The notes under the pieces: model-generated
Told to the model about the DNA's origin: nothing
The model's database searches: none
The model's input: the letters and a program-made list of their open reading frames with translations, nothing else
Assembly (NCBI GenBank): GCA_905221605.1
Contig: CAJNDS010000555.1
Span: 1-64,000 of the forward strand
Origin: Symbiodinium natans
Taxonomy: Eukaryota > Sar > Dinophyceae > Suessiales > Symbiodiniaceae
Length of the DNA stretch: 64,000 bases
Direction: 5' to 3'
In this document: positions 53,470 to 64,000 of the stretch, piece by piece
How the letters are laid out: the number at the start of each line of letters is the position of its first letter
Position numbering within the stretch: the stretch's first letter is position 1
Position numbers and translations under genes: made by a program

Positions 53470-53479
53470 CAGTAGTAGC

Positions 53480-53546
<67 letters not shown>

Positions 53547-53560
53547 GTAGCAGCAGCAGC

Positions 53561-53592
<32 letters not shown>

Positions 53593-53593
53593 C

Positions 53594-53655
<62 letters not shown>

Positions 53656-53671
53656 CAGAAGTAGTAGTAGC

Positions 53672-53745
<74 letters not shown>

Positions 53746-53795
53746 CAGCAGTAGTAGTCGTAGTAGTCGTAGTAGTCGTAGTAGTCGTAGTACTC
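53205..53795. repeat. (CTC)n then (TAG)n trinucleotide block, ~590 bp
   Basis: Eight CTC units, then TAG/GTA triplets with phase breaks at ~53,310-53,340 and ~53,395, CAG interruptions, and a final (TCGTAG)n part. Confidence 0.97.
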
Positions 53796-53868
53796 GTTTG
53801 CAGTCTCACGAAGGCCTGTGCACAGGCCGTTGAGTTCTTTCGAGCGACGGGGTGCGTTGCGTCCTAAG

Positions 53869-54479
53869 GCACTCCGGGTGTGGCGGTCCACTGGGTGAAC
53901 TCATGTGAGCAATGTGGGTTTTCCGGATGTTCACCGATTGGTGACTGGCAGCCTTATTACCGAGTGGGAGTGCCAGTTCATGAATGGGGCTGCGAGAAGG
54001 TTCCTGCAAATCCTCTTTTCGTAGGGAGGCCGAACAACGGCGGTATCTACATTGTCCAGCCGGCCATTCTTCATCACGTGAACCACTGCACGACGTGTGG
54101 CTCCGTCAACTTCTGTGTAAACTTCTTCAAGGATGATCCCAACTTACAAAGCAGTGGGGAGTTCGTGATTGGTGCCACGCTCCCGGAATGGGGTTGTGAC
54201 AAGGTGGGAAGCAATCCCGTCACAGCCCATGACCCCAGCACCGGCATGGTGTTTTTCGTGACCTTCGAACCGCTTGTTCTTCACCACGTGTCAACCTGCT
54301 CCGACTGCGGCAGAACCTGGTGCTCCGGCTTTTGGATGGACAAGGCAGGATTGGCCAGCAGCGTGGACTTCGTCGTCGGCTCCACCCTCGCCATTTGGGG
54401 TTGCGACAAGCTTGGCAGCAACCCGATTCAGGTCCACGACAAGAGCACGGGAGCGGTCTATGTTGTGGAGGGGCTTTAA
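53869..54479 (+). CDS. Triple WGCDK-repeat Cys-rich protein (novel family)
   Basis: The frame follows TAA 53,865 and ends at TAA 54,477. There is no ATG near the start, so an upstream exon is likely; CTAAG|G at 53,864-53,869 is a plausible acceptor. About 200 residues form three repeats of 60-70: HWVNSCEQCG...HEWGCEK..ANP; HHVNHCTTCG...PEWGCDKVGSNP...HDPSTG; HHVSTCSDCG...AIWGCDKLGSNP...HDKSTG. Shared features are H-x-V-x-x-C-x-x-C-G, then Cys, then FV-x-G-x-x-L, W-G-C-D-K-x-G-S-N-P, H-D-x-S-T-G and a hydrophobic strand. Conserved Cys and Trp suggest a small disulphide or metal-stabilised module. I recognise no family. Divergent repeats with an intact frame argue for selection. Confidence 0.7.
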
Positions 54480-54756
54480 GGCGACCAGCCCTTGCAGCGC
54501 TGGGCAACAGCAGCAGATGCATCAGTGAGCAGCAAAAATTGCACACTCACAAATGGCGTCGCTGAGAGAGCGGCCTTTAGAAGCAGGAATTATGAGCTCG
54601 TGACCGGCACATGGCATCCGCATGGGGCTACATCAAGAGCAAAACTATTGCTATCAAAAAATTGCCCGCCTCGTCCACAACAGTATTATGTACGTGTGGC
54701 CAGCGGCCCACTGACGCGGCAACAACAATACCAGTAGCAACAGCAGTTAGCAGCTT
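54480..54756. other. Probable 3' flank of the WGCDK gene
   Basis: No gene or motif. The (CAA)n repeat starts within 280 bp of the stop. Confidence 0.4.
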
Positions 54757-54805
54757 CAACAAAAAAAACAACAATAACAATAACAACAACAACAACAACA
54801 ACAGT

Positions 54806-54856
<51 letters not shown>

Positions 54857-55058
54857 GTACAACAACAGTACAACAACAGTACAACAACAGTACAACAACA
54901 GTACAACAACAGTACAACAACAGTACAACAACAGTACAACAACAGTACAACAACAGTACAATAACATTACAACAACAACAACAACAGCAACAACAACAAC
55001 ACCAGCAGCAACAACAACAACAACGACGACAACAACAACAACAACAACACACTTAAAC

Positions 55059-55104
<46 letters not shown>

Positions 55105-55109
55105 CCACG

Positions 55110-55142
<33 letters not shown>

Positions 55143-55170
55143 GCAGCCGCAACCACTTAATAACCACAAC
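54757..55170. repeat. (CAA)n repeat with an 11-bp sub-array
   Basis: CAA triplets with a central run of ~10 ACAACAACAGT 11-mers (54,850-54,965), then CAA again with CAG/CGA interruptions. Confidence 0.97.
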
Positions 55171-56799
55171 CACAACCAGCAACCAACAACCACAACGAAT
55201 CATGAAGCACTGCGGACGATGAAATACGAAGGTGAGATTTCCACCTAATTCGTCGATCTTTATTCATAGCAGGCCGGAAGAGCGGTTAAAACACAACAGC
55301 AGAGGGCCTACTTACAACGTTCCGCAGGCTTGCCTCGTAGTTGGAGTCTTCGTTTCGGTGCATTGGGTGGTGTCGCAGATGCTTAGAGTCAGGAATTATA
55401 GTGGTGTTAGATCATGTATGCAGTGCCGGCGAAAGGAGTCACTGTGTTAAAGCTCGGTGACGAGATCCAAAGTCTTGCATAATTCGTTCACTTGTCGGCA
55501 GCTTCCAAAGCGTGACGCGACACTTCACAAGTTGCCACGCAGTGGCCCAGTTGTGATAGGATCGTCGTGCAGTTGGTGATGTTGCAGTGCAAAGTCGAAG
55601 ATATATCAGGACATGGGCGTGAGTCGGTGAAACTGGTTTGAATTTAGTGGTGTGTGGTGCGTGTGTGGCATGTGCCGTCTACTCTGTCTCCACTGTCGAA
55701 GCAAGGACGGGGCGTTTAAATCCCAAAGCATTCGACGTGCACCCAGTGACGTGTGGCCAGTCGCCGTAAAAAGGCTGAAGAGCCGCACCGGGTCACACAA
55801 GGAAGCGCGCCTGCAAGTTTTGTCGAAAGTGGGCTGTGGAATCAATCAAGCATCACTTTTCCATACATATATATTTGTATGGACACAAACACGCGCAGGT
55901 ACATGTCTGCACATTTCACGCATTGCCCTGCGATTCAGGTGATGCGACTATAATGCGATTAGCTGCAGCCCATTCCCGCAAATTCAATCAAACTCAGTGC
56001 TTGGAGGCGGCAAAATCGTGCCTTAATGTGAGAAAGCACCTTCAGCTGGACCGAGCAATCCTATGACTATGTGGAGGCGTTGTACAGGCATTTGGTAGTG
56101 TTGGTGTGAAGGCGGCGAACAGTACATCTTGAGATATTGCCTTGATTGCAACCTGTAGTGCCGACTTTACGTTCCACAATGCCAAAATGCGAGACTGACG
56201 TCGATGTACGTACCGTTCAAACGACGTTGTAGCCGACTCGGCACGCACGTCTCGGCTTGATCGCGAAAAAGGCAAACAACCAGCCTTCGGCATGGGTCCG
56301 GCTTTCTTGCGGAGCCGATCTGAAGGTATAGCAGCAGCACGAAATGAAATCTGCAGGTGCAGCCAGCTGTTCGAGCCCTTCATGCGGATGACCGCTGGAA
56401 TCTCAGTGCTGATGCAAGGAGTTTCACAGCAATAGGAGAAAGTTGGAGGTCCATGGAAGGTAAGAAGGGAAGTAAGCAAGGAGGTGAGAAGGCGAGTAGT
56501 GGTGTCAACTTCAAGCGTCGAGTCATGCAACATACCTGAAAGTCTGATCATCACCAAGCACCAACCCAACACAAAAACGAGCATGCTGCGATAAAACGCC
56601 CATGCTTGTACTTCAGATGTTAGAGCAAGCCTTCCATGCATGTACCTCCTCGAAGCATTGGATGTAATCACGTTTATGCATTGCAGTGCTGGGATCTGCG
56701 AAGCGCTCCATCCGTGCCTGCACCCTCGCCAGTTTTGCCCTCTTTGGCGGAGCTGGGCCTCGGACTTCTCGCTCGCCTCCTCAGAAAGAAGCCCTGCCA
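55171..56799. other. Intergenic; diverged repeat shared with 58,480-58,870
   Basis: GTCGTGCAGTTGGTGATGTTGCA (55,562) and GTGTGGCCAGTCGCCGTAAAA (55,750) have relatives in the same order at 58,585 and 58,802. No gene supported; the longest minus frame (56,671-56,042) has no motif I recognise. Confidence 0.5.
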
Positions 56800-58240
56800 G
56801 AAGTCTGCTTCAGCCGCAAGCCAGGCGCTTTGCTTCCGTCAATGTCAGCGGTGAGTCGCCGATCCAGGCCTCGGGAACTCTGCATATGGCAGCTTCTCAG
56901 TGCCACGTTTTAATCAGGGGCCGACTAGTCACAGCAGGGTTTCGGGATCTTACCTCACGTTTGAAGTTGTCGCGCGGGGCAGAGCCCCGAGCTGCTCACA
57001 GATTTCAGATTTCGAGCCTGGTCGGTGCTTCTGGGTTTCTCCAACACCTTTGATATGTTTTGCTGCTTTGGGGAAGTTGATGGAGCTTAGGCGGGGGCTT
57101 GAGCTGGCTGTCTGAAAATCCGAGCACCTCGAAGCTTCAGCGGGTGCAAACGAGTGGCCAAAGAGCCCAGGAGCGCGATGTCTGTGGGCTCTGTAGGTGT
57201 TGCAAAGGGTTCTGTAGGAGTCCTGACATGGGGCTATACACAGGGTTCTTCAGGGTTCTGTACGGGTTGGTCGGGTTGGTCAAGAGTTCTGACGTTGAGC
57301 TTTTCGGAGCTTCGAGTGCCTAAAGCCCTGCATCCTAAACCCTAAGCCGTAGGATTCAAGCTCAGAGATTGAGCAGTTCTGAACTTCTGGATATCTCACT
57401 CTCTGAGCCTAAACCCGGCAGCCTAAACCCCCGACAGCGAAGCAAGAGCCCAGATTCCAACACCCCTGCAGTAGTTTCGCAAGCCAGAGCAAATTGAGAC
57501 AAGACAGATCGCCTTATCAGTTTAGATCTGGTGCGCCCTCTACCGAAGGTGGGGGTGGGCCGGATTTTGCCGGTTCTGCACAGGAGCTTGCAGAAGCCCG
57601 GCCCCAAAGGTGAAGAGAAGCGGAAGCCGGAAGCCTGCGAAGCCTGCCTTCGAGGGGGCGTTTTCAGCCTCATAGCTCACTTCTACTTCTCCGGCGCAAA
57701 GCCCATATGGAATTTAAGACCTAAGCACAAACTTGCCAAGAGCTTGGGCCGGCGGCTGCAACCTGCAAGAAGTCAAGAAGGGTCCAAAACAGGTGCGCCT
57801 GCGATGGAGGTGTTCGGGGGAATCCCGGACGAGAGCCTGAATGTGGACCTCTGGCAAACAGCACGCCTTGCCTTCAGAATCCCTCTCAATTGTCTTCCTC
57901 GTTTCATCGAGGGTCCACGTCATGCCTGGGATCCTAGATCCCATGGCTTCATCTCAGCTTCTGAGGCCATGTCTTTCTCAAGGCATCTCTTGCTCATGAC
58001 TTGTCTTGCCCTCGTCTGAGAGATTCGTGGCGCCGGGTCTGGTGTTGTACATAAGCCTGTTCGGTACAACACAGAAGTCCAAAGTCTGTTGTCTTTCATC
58101 GTGGTGATGGTGATGCTTAGCAGGCAACGCCTCACGGGAATCCAGAGCTCGCTGGGGAGCAAAGCCGTGGCCATGAAGCCACGAGCCGGCGACGGCAGGC
58201 CGCCTGGTCCGTGCGGTCTGGGTCCAAGCTTCAGGATGTT
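56800..58240. repeat. Duplicated segment B, part 1 (matches 26,270-28,050)
   Basis: Same content and orientation as segment A part 2, with small indels; 57,290-58,230 is almost identical to 27,060-28,010. Confidence 0.85.
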
Positions 58241-59529
58241 CACTGCAACCGTTTGATGTGGTGTGGATCCCACTTGAATAGTGTTTCACGCGAGCGGACT
58301 CCTTTGTCCTCGGCTTTTGTTGGTTCCGTTCTGTTGAGTCTTGCGTATGTACGCCATACGTCCTGCGGACAGTCGCCGCAACCGGTTTGAAGAGCTGCTG
58401 TGTCTCGGAGAACTTGGGCCGAACAACTGGCTCAGCTTGTGTCCTTGCGAAGCTCCTGTGTGCAGCGCCGGCCAAGCGCCGTGTAATTCGTTCACCTGGA
58501 TACGGCAACATCCACAGTTTTATATAGCACCTCCTTGCCATTAGGAGCAAGTTGCCAAATAGTTGCCCTTTCTGCAGGACTTCGTCGTGCAGTTGATGGT
58601 GTTGCAACGCGCAGACATATCATGTTAGTAGCTAAGTCGGGCTAGAATTCAGAGGTGGGAAGCGCAGCATTCGATGGGCACCAAGACATAGTAGCTGAGT
58701 GAGCACCCTTTATATTTTTTTTGGGATAATACGACCCCCTATAGAACTGAAAGTGTGCACTTTCTGGGGCTTATCAACTCGTGAACTAAGAAATGGGTAG
58801 CGTGTGGCCAGTCGCCATGCCAAGGTTGAAGTGCCGCACCAGGTGTCACAAGGCAGTCTGTGGAAGGTAAACTAATTAGCTTTCGCAACGAAGCCAGCAA
58901 GGATGGATCTGGACATCAGACCACCAAAGATGCTCACGCTTGAGACTTGGGCCCAGTGGAGTGCAGGTGCTGCTGGCCTCCAGCCCGCAGATGGCGGCAG
59001 CCACCCCCTGCCAGACACCTTCGTGAGCGCCTGAGATGGGCTCCTCATCAGCGCTGGATGCATGATGCTGCCTTGCAAGTGGTTGTCAAAACGCAAGAGC
59101 CGAAGCTGTTCCCGTTTTTGCTCAAAGGTCTGGCCCAGGGCCAAAGGTAGCCGTCAGCATGGCGCAAGAGTGCAGGCTGTGTGCGTCGCCTCGCGACGAC
59201 GATTCAGACCATCTGCACCCACGGCTGGCTGGTCCAGACTCACACCAGTTACGATTGCAAGGACACGACCTCAGTTAGATGCCTTTGCCCTCGAAACATT
59301 GCCATGAAATTAGGATCGAAAGGCATAGGCCAAGGCCACAGCACAAAATTGAGACAAGCTCGTGCGAGAGCGACTGCAAGATAGATACGATCCGTTTGCC
59401 TCCGTGCCATTCCGTGCCCTGATTTCTGGTTTCGAACCCTCGCATAGTTGCAGAGTTACTTTTGCGCAGCCATGCTCCTCAGCTTTTGTCAAGTTCCCCG
59501 GCAGCTCCTTGCCTGCTTTGCAACCACCT
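58241..59529. other. Intergenic; diverged repeat, no gene
   Basis: 58,480-58,870 is the second copy of the diverged repeat at 55,450-55,850. 58,900-59,500 has short frames without motifs, though the frame at 59,362-59,529 joins the downstream zinc-finger frame without a stop. Confidence 0.4.
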
Positions 59530-59847
59530 ATGAATGCTAGTGGTGACCTGCTGCAAGGCCAGATGAAGATCCTCGCCTACTTGTCTGAAACGATGGTCCG
59601 CAACACAAATGGGTCAACAGAGAAGACAAAGAGCACGGAGCCAGGGAGTTGCAGCGGAAATTGCACGCCCTGCGTCTTTGTTGCGAGCAAGCGTGGCTGC
59701 TGGCGGCAGCCTTGCTTAATGTGCCATGCCGAAGATCACATCCGGCTTCGGCAGAGTCTGAGGAAGGAGGCCAGCAGGCAGCGCTCTCTTCAGCACGTGG
59801 CAGAGCTAAAGGAGAAGAAGCAGAAGAAGCGCATGACGAAGACGTGA
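59530..59847 (+). CDS. Small CCCH zinc-finger protein (possibly one exon)
   Basis: ATG 59,530 is the first in a frame open from at least 59,362; 105 codons. After a helical start (GDLLQGQMKILAYLSETM) comes CTPCVFVASKRGCWRQPCLMCH, whose C-x8-C-x4-C-x3-H spacing is a CCCH finger. It has the C-x-P-C..F...GC...C..CH form frequent in dinoflagellate proteins, thought to bind RNA. The C-terminus is a basic helix (LRKEASRQRSLQ, KKQKKRMTKT). The true N-terminus may lie in another exon. Isolated, with no neighbouring gene. Confidence 0.45.
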   Translation: MNASGDLLQGQMKILAYLSETMVRNTNGSTEKTKSTEPGSCSGNCTPCVFVASKRGCWRQPCLMCHAEDHIRLRQSLRKEASRQRSLQHVAELKEKKQKKRMTKT

Positions 59848-60569
59848 CGAGGCGGGCCTTCGCCCTAGGCTGGCCAAGTTTTGTTCATTAGCTTCAATCG
59901 ATTCTTCACGACATTTGTCGCTTCATATTCCGTCTCCGGGTGAGGTCGGGAAGTGTAAGGTCCATGTCTAAGGCCGGATGTATTGCTGCAACTAGCATAT
60001 AAGAAATGATATGATATGATATATGTATATATATGTATGAAGTATTTTAGTATTTCCTGATTGGGATCCCAATCACGTTATTGAGTTTACTATTTAGAAT
60101 GGAGATGGACCTGTGAACCCTCGGTGGTTCTTCTTTCGCCAAAGCTGGTCGCTGCCCTCTTTGAGTTTCACTTCTGGCCTGTTTCCGGGACAATGCTCCG
60201 AAAGGCCAGACGGTGCTACATGAGTGACTGCCATTTGACTGCCAGCTATGCCAGCGTTACGGCTTCAGATAGACCCGCACAAGAAAAGTCAGCGTGGGCT
60301 GCACGCCACATACTGACTTCATGCACAGCTTCCTTCGCGTGCTCCTTGCGTGGCACGTGCTGCATCGGACTGCTAGGCAGCGGTTTGGCGTGCTCTTGAT
60401 GCTCTTGGCGGGAGGCGGGGGGGACACTGGTTCAAACGAGTGATGCGTGTGGAACTCGCGAGAGTTTGGGCGGGCCTTAAGGCTGTCTTGACAATTCTGG
60501 AGCTGCTGGCGAGGGTGGACATCGGTGCATGCCCCCAATCAGGTGTGTGCATTGTTGCAGGAACACCCG
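59848..60569. other. Intergenic, no gene recognised
   Basis: Includes an AT-rich (ATATG)n-like stretch at 60,005-60,045. Confidence 0.4.
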
Positions 60570-60789
60570 AGCCTTAGTGAGAGGCATGTCGCAAAAGCAA
60601 ACAAAGTGATCTGATCCACAACACCTTTCTTCACACGTTTTGTCCTTACAAAATCACTCTGCAGTCTTAGCCCTCAAACCCTCCAAGTCCCTGCCAGCAT
60701 CTTGGATTTCGCCTTTGTGCCGGATGCAGCGCCTGGTGAGTCCGGTTTCATTGACGTTGGCACCGGCGCTAGAACCCGAAACGTGTGTA
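60570..60789. repeat. Duplicated segment B, part 2: EF-hand gene leader and signal-peptide codons
   Basis: Matches 28,430-28,625. It joins directly to the equivalent of 23,793 at ~60,790, a junction absent from copy A. Confidence 0.8.
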
Positions 60790-60951
60790 CCGGATCCCGT
60801 GAGTCTGGACCCATTGACTTCGAAACCCACCCGACACACTAAAAGCCCACACCCTAAAGCCCTTGCAAGACCCGAAAAATCGCTCCTGACAGATACGCTA
60901 TGGGCAAAAGGGCCTAAACTTGAACTCCTAAATCAGAACCAAGCCTTATAA
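60724..60951 (+). pseudogene. Truncated 5' copy of the EF-hand gene
   Basis: ATG 60,724 opens MQRLVSPVSLTLAPALEPET, parallel to MQCLVSLILLTVALAQEPET at 28,559. After CV the sequence departs from the gene and follows the 23.8-kb segment, so only ~22 codons are homologous. The signal peptide is weakened by prolines, and no EF-hand follows. Confidence 0.65.
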
Positions 60952-62690
60952 GGCCTTAAGTGACCGAAATCCCCGTCAGGTGATCTGTCTGAACTGCGCC
61001 GGCCTCCCGAACGCGCCGCTCGTGCGCTTGGCCTCCGGGCCCGACCCCAAAAGGGCGGAAGCTTTTTTTGCAATTGTAGGGGTTATAGGAGGTTTGCGGC
61101 TTTGGGTTTGGGGGTTTCGTAAGGGTTGTCGCAGCTGGTCGATGTTTTTTTGTTTCTGGTTTAGGGCTTTTGTGCTTTATTGTGCAGTTTGGGGGTCTTC
61201 GGGGCTTTCCTGATTCATAGGGGGGGAATTCACAAGGGTAGTGGCGGGGTTTCAAATCTTATTCCTGTTATAGGTCTCTTGTAACGATACTGTAAAGGGT
61301 TTCTGAAGCCCGGGTAGGGGGTTCAGGGAGTTGGCGCAGTGCAGCCAGTTTGGGGAACAGGTTCTGATTCTAATGTGTGTGTGTGTGTCCCAAGTGTTTC
61401 ACATCCCACTCCAAATTTCCATGTCGGTGCCTTCAATAGCGATATAGAGGGATCCCAGCGCGAAGGAAGCTTGGGGTTCTATTTGACATCTCAGCGGCCA
61501 CGACCCTCCGCAGAATCCTTTGAAAGCCCGGTTAAACTCTTCAAAATCTGTGGTAAATTCGTGGCAGTAAGAAAAGGTATGGGTATTACAAGAAGCGGCA
61601 AAGCTTAAAGCAACAACATGTTTTTTCCTGATGAAAGCAGCGCTGGCAATCTATACCAGTCGCGGAAAATTAGGCCCCTCGCTGTGAACCTAGTGATGAG
61701 GATATTGTAACAAGAGCGCAATGCCGCCACCCAAAGTGCCAGAAACCCGCAATGATCCCCTTATAACACTCCATATCGAGCCCTGTCATAGACTTGCAGC
61801 ATCCGGTGAAATCCGAATGGATCCTTATCAAACCATTCTAAAAACGTTCCCGACCGAAACAGGCGCTGAGCTCCATCGGCATTGCAGCCCGGCTCGCCAG
61901 CCTCATCGGCAATGCGGCTTGGACAAACCCCTCATGCACTACAGCAGGGCAATAACGATCATGCCAATAATGATGGTGCATGCTTAGTTTGGGAGGCGGA
62001 AGAGAGAACCCAGCCTGGGAGGGATTGCGTTTGACAGTCCTTACGAAGCTTACTTGGAGGCTCTTCTGACTGTTAAGCCTAAAAAGTCCGTAGAGTACCC
62101 CTGCAGTCTTTATTCAAGCCCAGATTGCCGTGGCGATCCTGAACCGATGGCTCATGAGCACGGATCTCTACGATCCCCTCTGGCGGCTTCGTTGCACGAA
62201 GAGGAGGGGTTTCAGGTTCTCGAGGCCCCAACAGGGTGAAATGGGAGGTTTTACAAGAGTCCAAAGGGGTATCGTAGGTATCTAGGAGGGTTGTTTTGTA
62301 CACGAAGCGTACGATCATTGTAAGCAGTTCGTGTATTTTACTGCAAGTTCCCTTCGATCCATTTCATCACGCGCCTGTCCACCCAAGGATCTACTATCCT
62401 GCATGTGGCACACTCTCGCTGTGCGCTCATCCCGCTGATCGGGAGCGAGCGTCAATTCTTGGAGGGGGCTTCTTCCGTTTGGCAGTTCGAGCGTCGTTGG
62501 GGGTCAGCCTATTCCCTGAGCCATGAACCCAAAATCGCCAATCTCTGTATCTTTTTGCCACCACAGCCAGGACTCCTCGTGGCGGTTGGGGTTCCGCAAG
62601 CGGTGACCTGCAGGCGCAGTGTGGGCTTGGGGTTTCGGGCTTGGCACATGCGTAGTTCTGACACGCAAACTGTTTTGGGCTGTCGCTGTG
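60790..62690. repeat. Duplicated segment B, part 3 (matches 23,793-26,080)
   Basis: Same blocks and order as segment A part 1. 62,140-62,686 is nearly identical to 25,540-26,077, where the copies part within GGGCTGTCG. Confidence 0.85.
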
Positions 62691-63329
62691 AGATTTTTCC
62701 TTTGTAACCGTGGGTATCAGGGGAGCATGCAGGTTGGGGTGTGGGGAGGCATAAGGAGTGCGCTGCCCTCGACTCAAGTGTGCGAACACAGTGTAGCTCA
62801 AGGTGGCATCCTGCATGAGCTTCCCTCACGCGCAGCTGTGCGCGCAAGGGATTTGCTCTGCCCGCCTTGAGCCTTGTACTTGTCGTCTTCTGCTGAGCGG
62901 AAGTCTGTAGATTCGGCTGTGTCTTTGCAGTACCAAGTGCAGCAGATGGATTACGAGCCATGGTACCAGAACATACATGAAAGCTTTGATGGTGCAACCA
63001 CGTTCCTTTGTGCTGAGAGGTCGTCCTGGAAAGACGTTAAACCATAGTTTGCAAGCCAATGGCTGCGGCCCGTCTATTGGACGTTAAACATATGTTTGGC
63101 TGCTGTTAAAAAGACAGTTTTTGGCCAGAAAGAAAAGGAGCCTGCACCTCCAATGGTGTCCTGAGGAAAGCTCAGGACAGGGGGAGTGCGGAGGTTGCAC
63201 TTTGCAGGTTTGGAAGGGGTAAAACACCCATGGATATTTTGGCTCAAGACTTCTCTGGTTGGTCTAGGGTAAAATTCAGGGCTTCGGCTGGGGTTGACTG
63301 TTTGGTTCTTTGTCCCCCCTCGGTTGCCC
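62691..63329. other. Intergenic with a degraded spliced-leader relict
   Basis: No gene. ATTTTGGCTCAAG at 63,236-63,248 equals the last 13 bases of the spliced leader; the preceding CCCATGGAT shares only some bases with the leader 5' part. Confidence 0.5.
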
Positions 63330-63755
63330 CCCGTATAGGGTTTAGGTTTAGGGTTTTGAAGGGTTTGGGGTTTTTTAAGGGTTAGGGCTTTGGGGGGTTT
63401 TGAGGGTTTAGGGCTTTTGGGTTTAGGGTTGGGTTTCGGGTGACGTAGGGTTAGGGTTGTGTAAGGATGAGGGTTTCTTTTTGGGTGTAGGGATTGCGGT
63501 TTGTCAGGCCTTAGGCTGAGGGTTTTTCGGGTTTAGGGTTCAGGGGTTTTAGGGTGTTTAGGGTATTTTAGGGGTTTAGGGGGTCTGAAGGTTTGGGGTT
63601 TAGGGGTGTTTAAGGTTTAGGGTTCAGGTGTTAGGGTTTTTTAGAGGTTAGGGTTTGGGGGTTTGGGGGTTTTTAGGGTTTAGGGCTTAGGGGGTTTTAG
63701 GGTTTAGGGTTTTTTAGGGTTTAGGGTTCAGGGGTTTTTAGGGTTGAGGGTTTAG
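63330..63755. repeat. Degenerate TTTAGGG array (telomere-like)
   Basis: Dense TTTAGGG, TTAGGG and GGGTTTAGGGTTT words on the plus strand, interrupted by TTCAGG and TTTTAGGG variants. Regularity improves toward 63,755. Interstitial here, since other sequence follows. Confidence 0.85.
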
Positions 63756-63776
63756 GCACAGGGACAGATCCTAAAA

Positions 63777-63996
63777 CGATAGGGGTCTATCGCACGCATA
63801 GGGGCCTATGCCAGAGCACCCCTCCCCTGTGCATAGGCCCCTTGTCCTACCTATGGGAGGTGCCTGTGTACAGGTACCTATCGGTTTCGGACAGACCTAT
63901 ATACAGGGGTCTATCCCCCTCAGGGTAGGAGTAGGGGTCTATGCCTTTTCCGATAGACCCCTATAGGGGACCTATACTAGAACCGATAGACGGCTA
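63777..63996. repeat. Cluster of short hairpins around ATAGGGGTCTAT
   Basis: CGATAGGGGTCTATCG (63,777-63,792) and GCATAGGGGCCTATGC (63,796-63,811) are each nearly self-complementary. Related ATAGGCCCC, CTATCCCCC, GATAGACCCCTATAGGGG and GATAGACGG follow in both orientations to the window end. Confidence 0.7.
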
Positions 63997-64000
63997 CTAA

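Noticed and set aside
53312-53891. Thr/Tyr-rich minus frames
   Set aside because: Microsatellite artefacts.

Overview
The window is nuclear DNA of a dinoflagellate, probably a symbiodiniacean or a relative; the genus cannot be fixed from the sequence. The best evidence is a 21-base match to the dinoflagellate trans-spliced leader (DinoSL) on the minus strand at 50,999-51,019, with degraded leader copies at 38,936-38,953 and 63,236-63,248. Copia polyproteins of dinoflagellate type, leucine-rich repeats of FNIP type, CCCH fingers, interstitial TTTAGGG-like tracts and very long trinucleotide repeats fit this. No rRNA, tRNA, CRISPR or bacterial operon was recognised.

Layout. 1-1,073 and 11,264-11,726 are remnants of an old Copia-like polyprotein (minus strand) split by a young, nearly intact 10.2-kb Copia retrotransposon (1,074-11,258). 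That element has 551/552-bp LTRs, a perfect 5-bp target duplication, a primer binding site, gag, protease, integrase, RT and RNase H. It also carries a 2.4-kb accessory region between protease and integrase, and a methyltransferase-like domain after RNase H. 13.8-21.9 kb is satellite DNA: three ~2-kb tandem units, then a 110-bp array with higher-order structure. 23.8-28.6 kb and 56.8-62.7 kb are two copies of one segment in circularly permuted order, as expected from a broken tandem array. The best host gene is 28,559-30,223, a secreted protein with two EF-hands; its 5' end recurs at 60.7 kb.

33.4-38.9 kb (minus) is a decayed second Copia pol. Its likely gag lies at 51.2-52.1 kb, so about 12 kb of foreign DNA appears to split it. 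That insert holds a tyrosine-recombinase element with inverted ends (38.9-41.9 kb), two copies of a leader-tagged sequence, short tandem repeats, and a decayed minus-strand FNIP/LRR array (45-50.7 kb) broken up by a 41-bp minisatellite. 52.1-55.2 kb has a 100-N gap and long microsatellites flanking a compact triple-repeat Cys/Trp-rich protein (53.87-54.48 kb). The right edge has TTTAGGG-like sequence followed by a cluster of short hairpins.

Most of the DNA is mobile or repetitive. Genes with a plausible host role are 28.6 kb (EF-hand), 53.9 kb (WGCDK repeats) and 59.5 kb (CCCH finger). Only direct reading was possible: family names rest on visible motifs, and repeat boundaries are good to a few bases only where stated.
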